The notes under the pieces were generated by a model that was not told the DNA's origin, did not search any database, and saw only the letters and a list, made by a program, of their open reading frames with translations. A DNA stretch of 64,000 nt, from assembly GCA_030280995.1 (NCBI GenBank), contig JASXTE010000001.1, positions 534,501-598,500 on the forward strand. Direction: 5' to 3'. A program made the position numbers and the translations under genes. Shown piece after piece: positions 53,538 to 62,884 of the stretch (position 1 is the stretch's first letter; each line of letters begins with the position of its first letter). The DNA is from Hemileia vastatrix (lineage: Eukaryota; Basidiomycota; Pucciniomycetes; Pucciniales; Zaghouaniaceae).

Positions 53538-54527
53538 CTACACTTTTCCTTCAGACACATCTCTGTTCAGTTCCCAACAATCATTGGACCTGTGCCCCCT
53601 CCTACTGCAATAAGAGCAAACCCAAGGATCACTCCTACCAGCCCTCCTTTCAAAATCTCTTGGCTGAGAAGGTGCCTTATTAACCTTCTTGGCCTCCTGG
53701 ACAAAAATGTGCAGCTGTTTTGTCAGATCAGCCAGCTGCTCCACCATTGGGTCCCTCTCCTGTTTGGGAACCTGCACCAAATTCTTCTCCTTCTTCTTCT
53801 CCCTAACTTCCTCTTCAGCCAAAGCCTCACTGACTTTGCTGACATACTTGGCACACCCCTCCTGATAGGTGTCCACAGCCAATAACTTCAAATGGGCCTC
53901 AACAGCCTCCTTCACCTTATCCAAGGCAGGCAACTTCTGATCCCCATTAGAAAGAGTCTTCATCAATTCCTTTCTTGACAACTCCTTCAACACATCCATC
54001 CTGACATCTCTAGCCAGGGCAGACCAAAAAACATCTTTGGCAGCATTTTCATGTGCCAGCTCCTCCACTTCCACCAAATATTCCACCACAGGATCAAACT
54101 GTAGCAGAAACTTTCTGTAACTATGTAAGTTACCAACACCACCATAAGATTGCCATTCACTGACAACCTTGTTCAGATCCACCATAGTGAACCTGACACC
54201 CCATCTATCCACCATTTCCCTACACAACAATTTCCAATCCCTCTTCTTGTAGCCAGACATGGCCACAATCTCCTTCTCCACTGACCTATCACCAATGAAG
54301 AAGATAATCTTCTTCACCATGTCCAGGTAGGAAGCACCATCCACTTCAGCAGCAGTTTCATACTTCTCTAGAAACCACTTGACATCCTCCCCATTAAACT
54401 TGGTACCATCCCAAGTTTTAATTCTCACACACTCCCTAACCATCACAGAAGGAGGACCATCCCCCCCACTGACAGTCACTATAGGAATAGAGGAACCAGA
54501 AGCCATTCCTCCAGTCCAAAACACCAA
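53538..54527 (-). CDS. Element B gag
   Basis: 329 codons, open; the likely start is the second Met (MASGSS, 54506). Capsid-like helical sequence (IKTWDGTKFNGEDVKWFLEKYE, WKLLCREMVDRWG, FLLQFDPVVEYLVEVEEL) is followed by a Lys/Glu-rich linker with heptad character and a zinc knuckle CSYCSRRGHRSNDC (C-x2-C-x4-H-x4-C) near residues 304-317. It ends at TAG 53538-53540 with the protease ORF in the same frame. It forms the particle and binds element RNA in the known family role. The gene is intact. Confidence 0.93.
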   Translation of the reverse strand: MVFWTGGMASGSSIPIVTVSGGDGPPSVMVRECVRIKTWDGTKFNGEDVKWFLEKYETAAEVDGASYLDMVKKIIFFIGDRSVEKEIVAMSGYKKRDWKLLCREMVDRWGVRFTMVDLNKVVSEWQSYGGVGNLHSYRKFLLQFDPVVEYLVEVEELAHENAAKDVFWSALARDVRMDVLKELSRKELMKTLSNGDQKLPALDKVKEAVEAHLKLLAVDTYQEGCAKYVSKVSEALAEEEVREKKKEKNLVQVPKQERDPMVEQLADLTKQLHIFVQEAKKVNKAPSQPRDFERRAGRSDPWVCSYCSRRGHRSNDCWELNRDVSEGKV

Positions 54528-54576
54528 AAAGATCCAACCAAAGAAAACAGAGATTCCAAAGAACTAGCAAGTTCTA

Positions 54577-54593
54577 CCCCACGTTGGGCGCCA
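54577..54593 (-). promoter_or_regulatory. Primer binding site of element B
   Basis: On the minus strand TGGCGCCCAACGTGGGG follows four bases after the 5' LTR end (54598). A TGG-starting site next to the LTR fits the tRNA-primed start of minus-strand DNA. The corresponding site in B' has mutated. Confidence 0.85.
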
Positions 54594-54597
54594 GAAA

Positions 54598-55671
54598 TGT
54601 AGACAATCCTATAGTACTAGCTATAGGCCTTGGCCAAGGGAGTTGGAGAAAAACCAGAGAGAAAATCCCCTGTCCCTTTAGAAAAATAGAGTGAGATTTA
54701 CTTGCTAAAGTAAGTTGGTTCCTGTTTTGCTAAATCTCCTTTTAAACACACTTGACTGCTTGATGAGCCAAGAAAGTAGTCACCAGATAGACTACCAGAC
54801 CAAAGAACTGAAATGTAGAACAAAGTCCACACCAGAGACAGCAAAGATACTTGATGTAGGCTGCAAATCCACACCAGAGACAGCAATAATACTTGCTATA
54901 GCTTGCAAGACTATAACAGAGAAAACAGTTGCCAAAGTTAAGTTAAATGAAGAACTTACTTGGAACAAACACACCCAATTGTGGCCAGAAAACAGTGAAA
55001 ACTGAGTGAGGAACAATGAGATCACCTCCGGATGGTTGTATGATGATTAAGGTTGCCCCAAACTGTCTTATTCACTATGTACACATAGACCACTAACTAA
55101 GAGCCCATGCGCACCCACCAATCTGGCGCCTGTACCTGCCAGATTGCATAAAAAACCCTCCTGGAGCGCTCCCCAACCTCCTAAAACAGAGGCGGGCAGG
55201 CCGCCCAACGTCGGAGATGCCGCCTGAAGCCAGAAAACCAATAAAAACCACTAATCTACTTAGAAAAATTAGCTACAACTACTAAAACCTTTAAAACACG
55301 GAATTTTACTATAACAACATTGAGACATGAAATATAGAGAAAAATTATCTCTATCAAATGGTACTAAGCACTTAACCCTAAGACTTAAGGTTAGCCCGTA
55401 AAACATGAAAAACAAAATTAAACAGCAATCTTTTATAAATGAAAAATGAGGAAATGACCCCTTAAAACTCAGAATATGAAAAATGTCTTCAAGACATAAA
55501 ATATAGAGAAAAACCAGGGCTATCCAATGATAGTACCCGCATACCCACAGACCCAATATCCACGGAATAAAACCAGAAAAATACCAAATTCCTTAACAGA
55601 TGTCAATTAAGACATGCACAAACAGCGCCAAATCACACAAAAAAGGCCCCTGCCAATGTTGGAAGACCACA
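54598..55671 (-). repeat. 5' LTR of element B
   Basis: 1074 bp, same ends as the left LTR (TGTAGACAATCC...GGAAGACCACA). It lies next to the primer site and gag, so it is the 5' LTR in element sense. It lacks the AAGCGGCCCGGCCTCCC stretch of its partner and has few other differences. ACGT (55672-55675) follows. Confidence 0.95.
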
Positions 55672-56418
55672 ACGTGCAAGCACCTGCCAAGGACTGCATG
55701 TATATACCCACATCTCACACCCTTTTTTGGGTTTTTTGGTGGTTTCTCAGTCAATTTTGTTTATTTCTGAATGGGGATTTCACGTAGTATAATGTCATGA
55801 TTAGCCCCAAAATTTATAAAGTTAATCCTTTTATTATTAAGTATTAATTAGTCTTAATTTTCCCCTTTTGGCCTTTTATATTAATGTATAATACACATAT
55901 ACTTTTTTTTTGTTTATTCTTTATTTTTGATGGATTATCCCTATTACCACAGGATTTTGGCGGGTGATATCATTCTAATTATGATACTAGTCACTCTTTT
56001 TGGTTCTGAACATGTCTATTGGCTAGATTGAGTTGTCATTAACTGTGTATTGTGCTGGTAAATCATAGGGGGAATTGGGGAAGTAATTGTGTATAAAAGG
56101 AAGAGGTTTTTGGTCATATTTTCTTCATTCTTTATCATTACAATTAAACATATAACCGATACAATTACAATACATATCAATAGTACTTATAAAATCTTTG
56201 AATAGTATCTGAATTTATTAAATCTATTTTTCTACCAACTATAAAGATTGTAAGCCATATATAATTAGTGAGATTAGAATTACTGAGACCCTTATATTGA
56301 GTTTTATTTTAATACTTATTGGATTTGTACTACAGTATTCATATAGGACCATTAAAATCTTCTAGACAACTGACCATTCAAGCTAGTTCAAGTCTTTGTA
56401 CTTGACCTCAGCCTGACA
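55672..56418 (+). repeat. 3' LTR of element A, right part
   Basis: It resumes the LTR at ACGTGCAAGCACC, matching 34133-34879 of the 5' LTR, and ends CAGCCTGACA. Together with 41852-42599 it reconstitutes a full LTR of about 1.49 kb once one copy of ACGT is removed. Confidence 0.93.
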
Positions 56419-56675
56419 CATCACCAAAGTTGATACTGATTACCAAAAACTGGAACCAAGTAAGCATGAAAATAGAATGGCTTCATAGGATTCAAGGCAC
56501 TTCTTTGGTTTAAATGGTGAGATCCAGACCCAATGTGCTGAATCTGCACTTGATAAAGATTACTGAAAAAGGTTGTTTTTCTTTCTTCAAATAGTCCAAA
56601 AATATGAACATTCAAATGGTCTCCCTGTAAATTTGTGGGGGTCTGTGAGTTTTGAAATCTTGAAATTACATTCAT
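56419..56675 (-). pseudogene. SNF2-type helicase pseudogene, 5' part
   Basis: Minus-strand frame 56675-56421 (MNVISRFQNSQTPTNLQGD, VHIFGLFEERKT, YFHAYLVPVFGNQYQLW) runs into the target site of element A. Joining across the 5-bp duplication (read from the left copy) keeps the frame into CLFSSSTLIILAKEAF at 33385. So the two segments were one exon before element A inserted. Here a G-to-T change in the right duplication copy makes a TGA. Sequence upstream of 56675 gave no further recognisable exon. Confidence 0.65.
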
Positions 56676-58219
56676 ATAAATTTTATCGATTGTTATTGAG
56701 AACTTTCCAGCAAATCTGAGACTTGAAATCTTACGTAAGAATGGTATCTGAAGATAGTGGTTGTTAAAAGATGAATTGAAGCAAAAAATGAATAATCAGT
56801 TTTGAATAAAACAACAAAATAACTTTTTAGCATCTTCTATGCTAAGCTCATAATTCTTTCACATGTATTATTATTATCTTTTTAAAAAATATTGGAAGTA
56901 AATCAATGATAACTGAAATGAATAATATGGCTTAAAAATAAATCTTGAGCCTATAAAGTAAATTTCAGTTTGTGGAAGAAGAAAATTTTCTTAATAAAAA
57001 TGTGCTTTATTGTTACATTATAATCACAAAATAGAATAACTTCACTCTTATCACAATTATTTATGTTTCTGTCTAATAGTAAAATTCTTTAGATGGAAGT
57101 TCAAAATCCAAATTGAAACTACTACCTAGAACAATGTCTTGATACTAACATACTTTTTGTAAGTCTTTGGGCAGACACTTATGGTGATCTCAATAATATT
57201 AAAATTGATTTGAATAGTATGTTTTATAAAATATCTATGTAGTCTAATGTAATAATTGAGATACTACAGTTTAACCTTCTGTTACCAACTTGGCAAGAAA
57301 ATATCTGCTGATATTCTTAGGCCAAATATCAAATTTTGTTTTCCACAAGATGGGAAAGTGAATATTATTATATTTTAAGTGATATGTTCAAGCTTTACTC
57401 AATCTGTGCTTAGCTGAAGACCAAAGTACTCACCAAGCTCCAAGAGACATGTATTTGAGTTGGGTTGAACCTAGGTCTAACTGATTACCAAATCTTTGTC
57501 CAATTGATTTAAATATGGTTTCACAATGAATTCCCAACAGCTTTCCAACAGCTTTACAACTACTTCACAACATTTTTAAATGAGGGGTATTGCTAGCAAT
57601 AACCCCCCCAAATTTTCTGTGTTGGATATTGATGTAAATAGATACAATAATATGAATCTTTCAAAATTATAATTAAAAATTAAAAATTAAAAAAATTTGG
57701 AAATAAGAAAATGCAAGAATTATGTAAAATGTGGAATAATTATAATACATGGATTAAAAATAAATGTGATTAATAATAAATATGAGGTATGTGAATGAAG
57801 TGTGGAAAGATGGAGAACTATGAATTATAAACAACTTTAAAGAATAAAATTACAGTTATAAATGTATTTAATGAGTATTAAGTGTTAGAAAAGAAGAATA
57901 GGTAAATGAAAAAACATAAACAATTAAATATGAAGTAAAGAATCTTAAAAAATGTAAAAACTCTTATGTCAAATGATTAAATGATACATTCATTCATAGA
58001 AAGAAAGCAGCTGTTCTATACCTGATAATAATAGGAGTATACAAAGACAATAAATAATAAATATAATATACTCATCAAAAATATAATTAAATGAAGAAAA
58101 GCAAAAGAATAATTTGAACAAATTCAAATTAAAATGGTGTAATCTAACCTATGGTGGTAGCTAAGGGTAATCCTAATTGATATTCCAAAACAGATTGAAA
58201 TAGAAGCAAAAAAACATAA
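56676..58219. other. AT-rich intergenic sequence
   Basis: No gene is seen. It has many A/T runs and scattered short frames. A palindrome at 57584-57606 resembles the ends of the CACTA-like MITE and is listed separately. Confidence 0.5.
57584..57606. repeat. GC-flanked palindrome resembling MITE terminal hairpin
   Basis: GGGGTATTGC...TAACCCC is a near-perfect 23-bp palindrome with the centre TTGCTAGCAA, the same centre as the subterminal hairpins of the MITE at 38992-39251. Next to it lie short direct repeats (CCAACAGCTTT, about 57525-57560), as the MITE has TGAACTCAGAC repeats. No partner end was found, so it may be one end of a degraded relative. Confidence 0.4.
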
Positions 58220-60288
58220 GTGTACCCCGATCTTTGGGAGAAGATCACGGTACACTTCTCAAAATCTCTGATACAACATTAATCAAGGCCAATATACAAT
58301 GGTGGACTCTGGTCTTCAGCCAAGGATGAAGGTTCACCTCTACAAAATCACTGAACACATAGTTGCAGGCAAAAATACCATTTTGTACCCTTATTTTTGG
58401 CCAAAGGTCAGGGTACATCTCTTCAAATTTCAAGAAATATTTGAAGAGGAGAAAAAACATATGTACCCTGATTTTTGAGTGCAAATCATGGTACACATCT
58501 TTGATGTTCAAGCACAATGTGTAGAAAGGCAAAAATACAACGGATGCCTCTGATGAAGGTGTTAGAACAAGGGTCATTTATTTTCAAATTCATGCACAAT
58601 TTGAATACAGGCAAAAACAAAAGGCAGACCCTGATCTTTTCCTGAAGATCAGGGTAGACATCATTAATTTTCATGTGGTTTTTGAATAACAGCAAAAACA
58701 TATATGTGGACTCTGATCATGGTTCAAATATTAGGGTACACTTATCATAATCTCTCATACAATTTAATCCAGGTAAAAAATACAAAGGTGGACTCTGATC
58801 TTTAGCAAAAGATGAATGTCCAACTGTACAAATTTCATTGAACATATGGTTGCAGGACAAAATACCATTGTGTACCCTGATCTTTGGCCAAAGTTCAGGG
58901 TACACCTCTTCAAATTTCAAGAAAATATGTTTAGGAGAAAAGATCACTGGTGGGCATCTGTCTAAAGCAAACAATAAAGGTTAACTATTCCAAATTCAAA
59001 GATGAACACTGTTATTTTAGCAAATATAAAATAATAATATATATAATCTTTGATTGTTAGAATTTGAATTTGTTTTTTCATGTATAAACTATAACAAACT
59101 AACCATTATTAATATACACAGGTAAAGATTTACATGTGGTTTTAGAAAGTATATTTAAATTTTCATTGAAAATCTTTCAGGTAAAATCTTATCTGCAGGG
59201 GAAGATCAGATTCCTTATTTGAATTTTTAAATGATTTGAAATAATATGAAATAAATTTAGAGTTTTACACTGATCTTTTCTCTAAGATCAGGGTCCACCA
59301 TGGTTTTTTTGCCTGCAACTATTTGTTCAGTGATATTTTTAGAGGTGGAACTTCATCTTTGGCCAAAGATCAGAGTCCACCATTGTATATTGGGCTTGAT
59401 TTAAATTGTATGAGTGATCAAGAGAAGTTTACCCTGATCTTCAAGGCAAGATCAGAATCCAAAAATATGTTTTTTCTGTTATTCAAAAAGTACATGAAAA
59501 TTGATGATGTGTTCCCTGATCTTTGGGCAAAGATCAGAGTCCACCTTTGTATTTTCTACCTGGATTAAATTGTATGAGAGATTATGAGAAGTGTACCCTA
59601 ATATTCAGACCATTATCAGAGTCCACAAATATTTTTTTGCTGTTCTTAAAAAACCACATGAAAATTAATGATGTGTACCCTGATCTTTGGGCAAAGATCA
59701 GGGTCCACCTTTTGTTTTTGCCTTTATTCAAATTAGGAATTAATTTTAAAATAAATGACCCTTGTTCTAACACCTTTATCAGAGGAATACATTGTATTTT
59801 TGCCTTTCTACACATTGTGCTTGAAAATTGAAGATGTGTACCCTGATTTGCACACAAAATAAGGGTACATATGTTTTTTCTCCTATTCAAATACTTCTTG
59901 AAATTTGAAGAGGTGTACCCTAATCTTTGGACGAAGATCAGGGTACACCAGGGTATTTTTTCCTGCAACCATGTGTTAAGTGATATTTGTAGAGATGGAC
60001 CTTCATCTTTGGCCAAAGATCAGAGTCCCCCATTGTATATTGGCCTTGATTAAAATTGTATCAGAGATTTTGAGAAGTGTACCCTGATCTTTGCCCAAAG
60101 ATCAGGGTACACATAAGTGGGTTTAACATTATATTTTTTCCTTTCAACACATTTTTTTTAAAAATTGAAAAGGTGCACCTTGATTTACAAGCAAAGATCA
60201 GGGTAAACATGTGTATTTTTTCTTCAATTAAAATTTTTTATGAAATTTGTAGAGGTGTACCTTGACCAACAACTGTTAATCAGTGTCT
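58220..60288. repeat. Large inverted array of ~82-bp palindromic units
   Basis: The left arm has nine units at about 58220, 58301, 58384, 58461, 58545, 58621, 58704, 58787 and 58870. The right arm has about thirteen, at about 59266, 59345, 59427, 59508, 59591, 59671, 59750, 59834, 59911, 59993, 60077, 60172 and 60252. Each unit carries a palindrome of the type GTACCCTGATCTTTGG...CCAAAGATCAGGGTAC. Spacers on the left are the reverse complement of those on the right in mirror order; for example 58252-58300 and 60032-60080. About 350 bp (58910-59265) separates the arms. Transcription would give a long hairpin. Confidence 0.9.
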
Positions 60289-60570
60289 GTCCTGGTATTT
60301 TTACCCACTGAAATGATCCTATCCTTTAATCACATCAACATTAATATTTTCTTAATAATCACATCTATATTAATATTGATAAAACTTTAACCTTCTTGAA
60401 AATTTATCCATTATTTGTAATTCATTGATAATCTTTTCTTTGTATATACTTATTTGATAATCTTCATATTTATTTTTCTGTTTACTTTAACATCTACATA
60501 AGATTGTATTATATTCTCTAGCTTTATGTTACTGCACTTGTGTTATCTATGTCATATAAGACAAGGACCC

Positions 60571-60883
60571 TTATGGCAATGGCAATTATCCCAAGTAAGC
60601 AACAAGTACGAGATCAAGGGAGTAGTGAGTAATAGATACCTGCAGAAGTGGTTGGTTAACTAAGTATATTTCAAGTGAGATGATAATAGTAGAACTAAGT
60701 GTAAAACAAAGAATACCTTATGGCAATGGCAATTATCCCAAGTAAGCAACAAGTACAAGCTCAAGGGAGTAGTGAGTAATAGATACCAAATTGGCATAAT
60801 GGTGTAAAGAATGTTAATAATGTTATTAGGTGTGAAATAAAGAAAGGTGGATGTACCTGCAGAAATGGTTGGTTAACTAAGGA
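60571..60883 (+). repeat. Direct duplication, about 70-bp core
   Basis: TTATGGCAATGGCAATTATC... through GTAATAGATACC occurs at 60571-60640 and again at 60718-60787 with two differences. Both are followed by TGCAGAARTGGTTGGTTAAC, directly in the first copy and after about 71 extra bp in the second (60859). Confidence 0.85.
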
Positions 60884-61724
60884 ATAATAGTAGGAGAAGA
60901 GTCCTATTTATCCTTAATGGTGCCAACACCTTCTGCATATATGGTCATGTACGATGTCTACTAATTAGACTAAGTTTAATATATATAGTAATCAGGGTTA
61001 AATAAAAATTATCACGTGGAATTATGCTAGTATGACTTCAGGATCAGGTAAGGGATAGTGCTAATTACAAATAGTAGCTGAGAAAGGAAACAGAGAGGAA
61101 ATTTAGGCAGAGATTGATAATGAGGGTTAAATATGATATCATGGTGATGTAACTAGGACAGGGAATTCCCACAGCTCTCAAATGTCATTCTTATTGGCTT
61201 CACTATCAACTACATATCTTTCCTTCAGTCTCAATACATCAATATACATTGTTAAAAAAACCTTTTACATAAGATCACTCCCTTTTTGTAAGCCTCACTA
61301 TCTCTATACTGCTTTTCTTAATTTATTGGAACCTCCTTATTCAATTTTTTATGGTGCTCTCACATAGATCCTTATATACACTTAACTCCATATCCTTTTT
61401 TTATAACATTCTTTACCCTCATTTTGTTCCTTCACCCCACAGCCATTATTTTACTCTACCTTTTCACACTACTTTTCTAAAGTTTCAGAATCTACATTTC
61501 ATATAATCAGTATTTACATCTTTTAAAACAATCCTTAATATTATTATTATTTAATACTTTTCTTACCATCTTCTTCATCATCTTTTCTTCAGAGATTTAT
61601 CAATACTCTTCTGACAAGTTATGAGTTATTCATGATCCTTATCCACCAGATCTTTGTTTTGTAGTGTTGTTTCAATTTTTTCTTTTATTAATTTTAGATT
61701 TTTTGTTTTGTCTTTTGTTGAAAT
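60884..61724. other. AT-rich sequence without recognised gene
   Basis: It includes pyrimidine-rich stretches (61180-61700) and short frames with no domain. Nothing in it is shared with other parts of the window. Confidence 0.5.
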
Positions 61725-62498
61725 TTACTGTGGAAAGTCCATATTTAGAAGAGGAAAAATTCCAAGTCCTTTGAATAGCTTCTTGGAAACCTGAATTGAT
61801 GATCCCAGACATGTGAACCCTTCTTCCTCATTACATTTTGACATGTAATGCAGTACTTCATTTTCAGGCCAAAGTATCAACCATAGTCCATCACAGTTGT
61901 TGAAGTTTATTTTGTCTGTAACTCTGGGAAAATAAACTCTCATACTTCTTGTCATGGTATATTCTTATTGTATGGGTGCTCATTGAGCTCATTTTTATAT
62001 GTAGTTTTGGGTTACAAAATCCCAAATGCATATTTACTCCCATCCCTATTGCAGTGCAGAGTGTTACTGTATCTGTTACCATTAGCTCCCAAGGTCCATG
62101 TCAGATTTCCAAAAAAAGTGTCCTCTTCCTCTTCCCAACCCAGTATATTTAACTCTTTTGACAATACCCATGCTTCCTCATATAACTTCTTGGACAATAA
62201 CTGGAAGAAAAATCTATAAAAGATCAATAATAGTTTTTTTTCATGATCTCTTTCAGCTTTTGTAATTTTTTATTCACATATTGCCCTAATACAGTCTATT
62301 AATGTTTCAATAATTGGAAAACATGAAAAAATTCTTACTTAAATCAAGAGGAATCAAGAATCCCATCAAAATTCCATCAGCAAACATTACTCCACTTTCT
62401 TGTGATCCGTTACATGAGACCACATGCTCCAAAAGCTGAAGATCTCTCACAGCATGTCTCATATTGTCAAGTTTATTGAGCTTTTCTAACTTCCCCAA
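61725..62498 (-). pseudogene. TET-like 2OG-Fe(II) oxygenase remnant
   Basis: Minus-strand segments in order. 62498-62339 has LEHVVSCNGSQESGVMFADG. After a candidate intron (GTAAGAAT...TTATAG, 62338-62214), 62213-62012 has LTWTLGANGNRYSNTLHCNRDGSKYAFGI. 61955-61725 has VYFPRVTDKINFNNCDGLWL, LHYMSK and FTCLGSSIQVSKKL. The layout resembles the TET/JBP-like oxygenases expanded in basidiomycetes: an H-x-D region (here HCN, Asp lost), F-P-x-x-x...D-x-x-x-C-D-G, a distal His, and F-T-R-L-G-S-S-x-Q-x-x-x-K-L (here Arg is Cys). Frames do not join cleanly. Active enzymes oxidise 5-methylcytosine; this copy lacks metal and cosubstrate ligands. The assignment rests on motif recall. Confidence 0.55.
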
Positions 62499-62880
62499 TG
62501 GAATAAATGATATAATGATTGTTTGTGCACCTCTTTTTCTGGGCTGGATGAAGTATGTTCCCTAATTCAGCAGCTTGAAATCTTGAGGGTTTAATGCTCC
62601 ATATTGTGTTGTGTGTATTGGTTTTACATTAAATTGTCTACCAAACATCAGATTTATGTCTATTATGCTAATTCCCTACTCTTCTTCTTCTTTACTTGCC
62701 ATAATATTTTTTTTTCCATTTTTTGGATGTTTTTTCTTTCCTTCCCTTCTCCCTTGATGTTTTCCTTTACCATCCTTTCTCAAGAAGTCTCTTCTGAATC
62801 ACACATTGGTTACTCTAGTAAAAATTCAATTCAGATATATATTCATGGTCAGTATATGACTTCTCAATCAGTTAAATCAC
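62499..62880. other. No recognised gene
   Basis: Upstream flank of the TET-like remnant. An open plus frame at 62604-62897 is Phe/Ser-rich from AT-rich sequence and has no domain. Confidence 0.5.
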
Positions 62881-62884
62881 ATAA

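Larger units (their letters stand above)
42600..55671 (-). mobile_element. Ty3/gypsy element B (family B), youngest copy
   Basis: LTRs 42600-43692 and 54598-55671 differ at only a few sites in the stretches I compared, plus an indel of about 20 bp. ACGT flanks both ends (42596-42599, 55672-55675). Primer site and gag are next to the right LTR and the PPT next to the left, so sense is minus. Sense order: gag, protease, RT, RNase H, integrase, then a long 3' region with hairpins and the two antisense genes. About 13 kb. Gag, protease and RT frames are open; the rest has a few stops and one frameshift. Confidence 0.95.
33387..56418 (+). mobile_element. Ty3/gypsy element A with nested insertions
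   Basis: The 5' LTR is 33387-34879. The 3' LTR is split into 41852-42599 and 55672-56418 by element B. Flanks CATCC (33382-33386) and CATCA (56419-56423) are a 5-bp target duplication with one difference. LTR termini TGTCAGCC...GCCTGACA are inverted. Internal order: coiled-coil gag, zinc knuckle, protease, RT with an inserted MITE, RNase H, integrase and a chromodomain-like tail; a PPT GGGTGGGAGAG lies at 41841-41851. Without element B and the MITE the element would be about 9.7 kb. Coding frames are broken in several places. Confidence 0.93.

Noticed and set aside
58245..60016. Protein made of ~27-residue repeats (segments such as DLWAKIRVH recur on both strands)
   Set aside because: The repeat length averages about 82 bp, not a multiple of three, frames break after a few units, and the palindromic unit reads similarly on both strands; a DNA/RNA repeat explains it better.
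58220..60288. CRISPR-like array
   Set aside because: The context is eukaryotic, units are palindromic and diverged, spacers are shared between arms in mirror order, and no cas genes exist.
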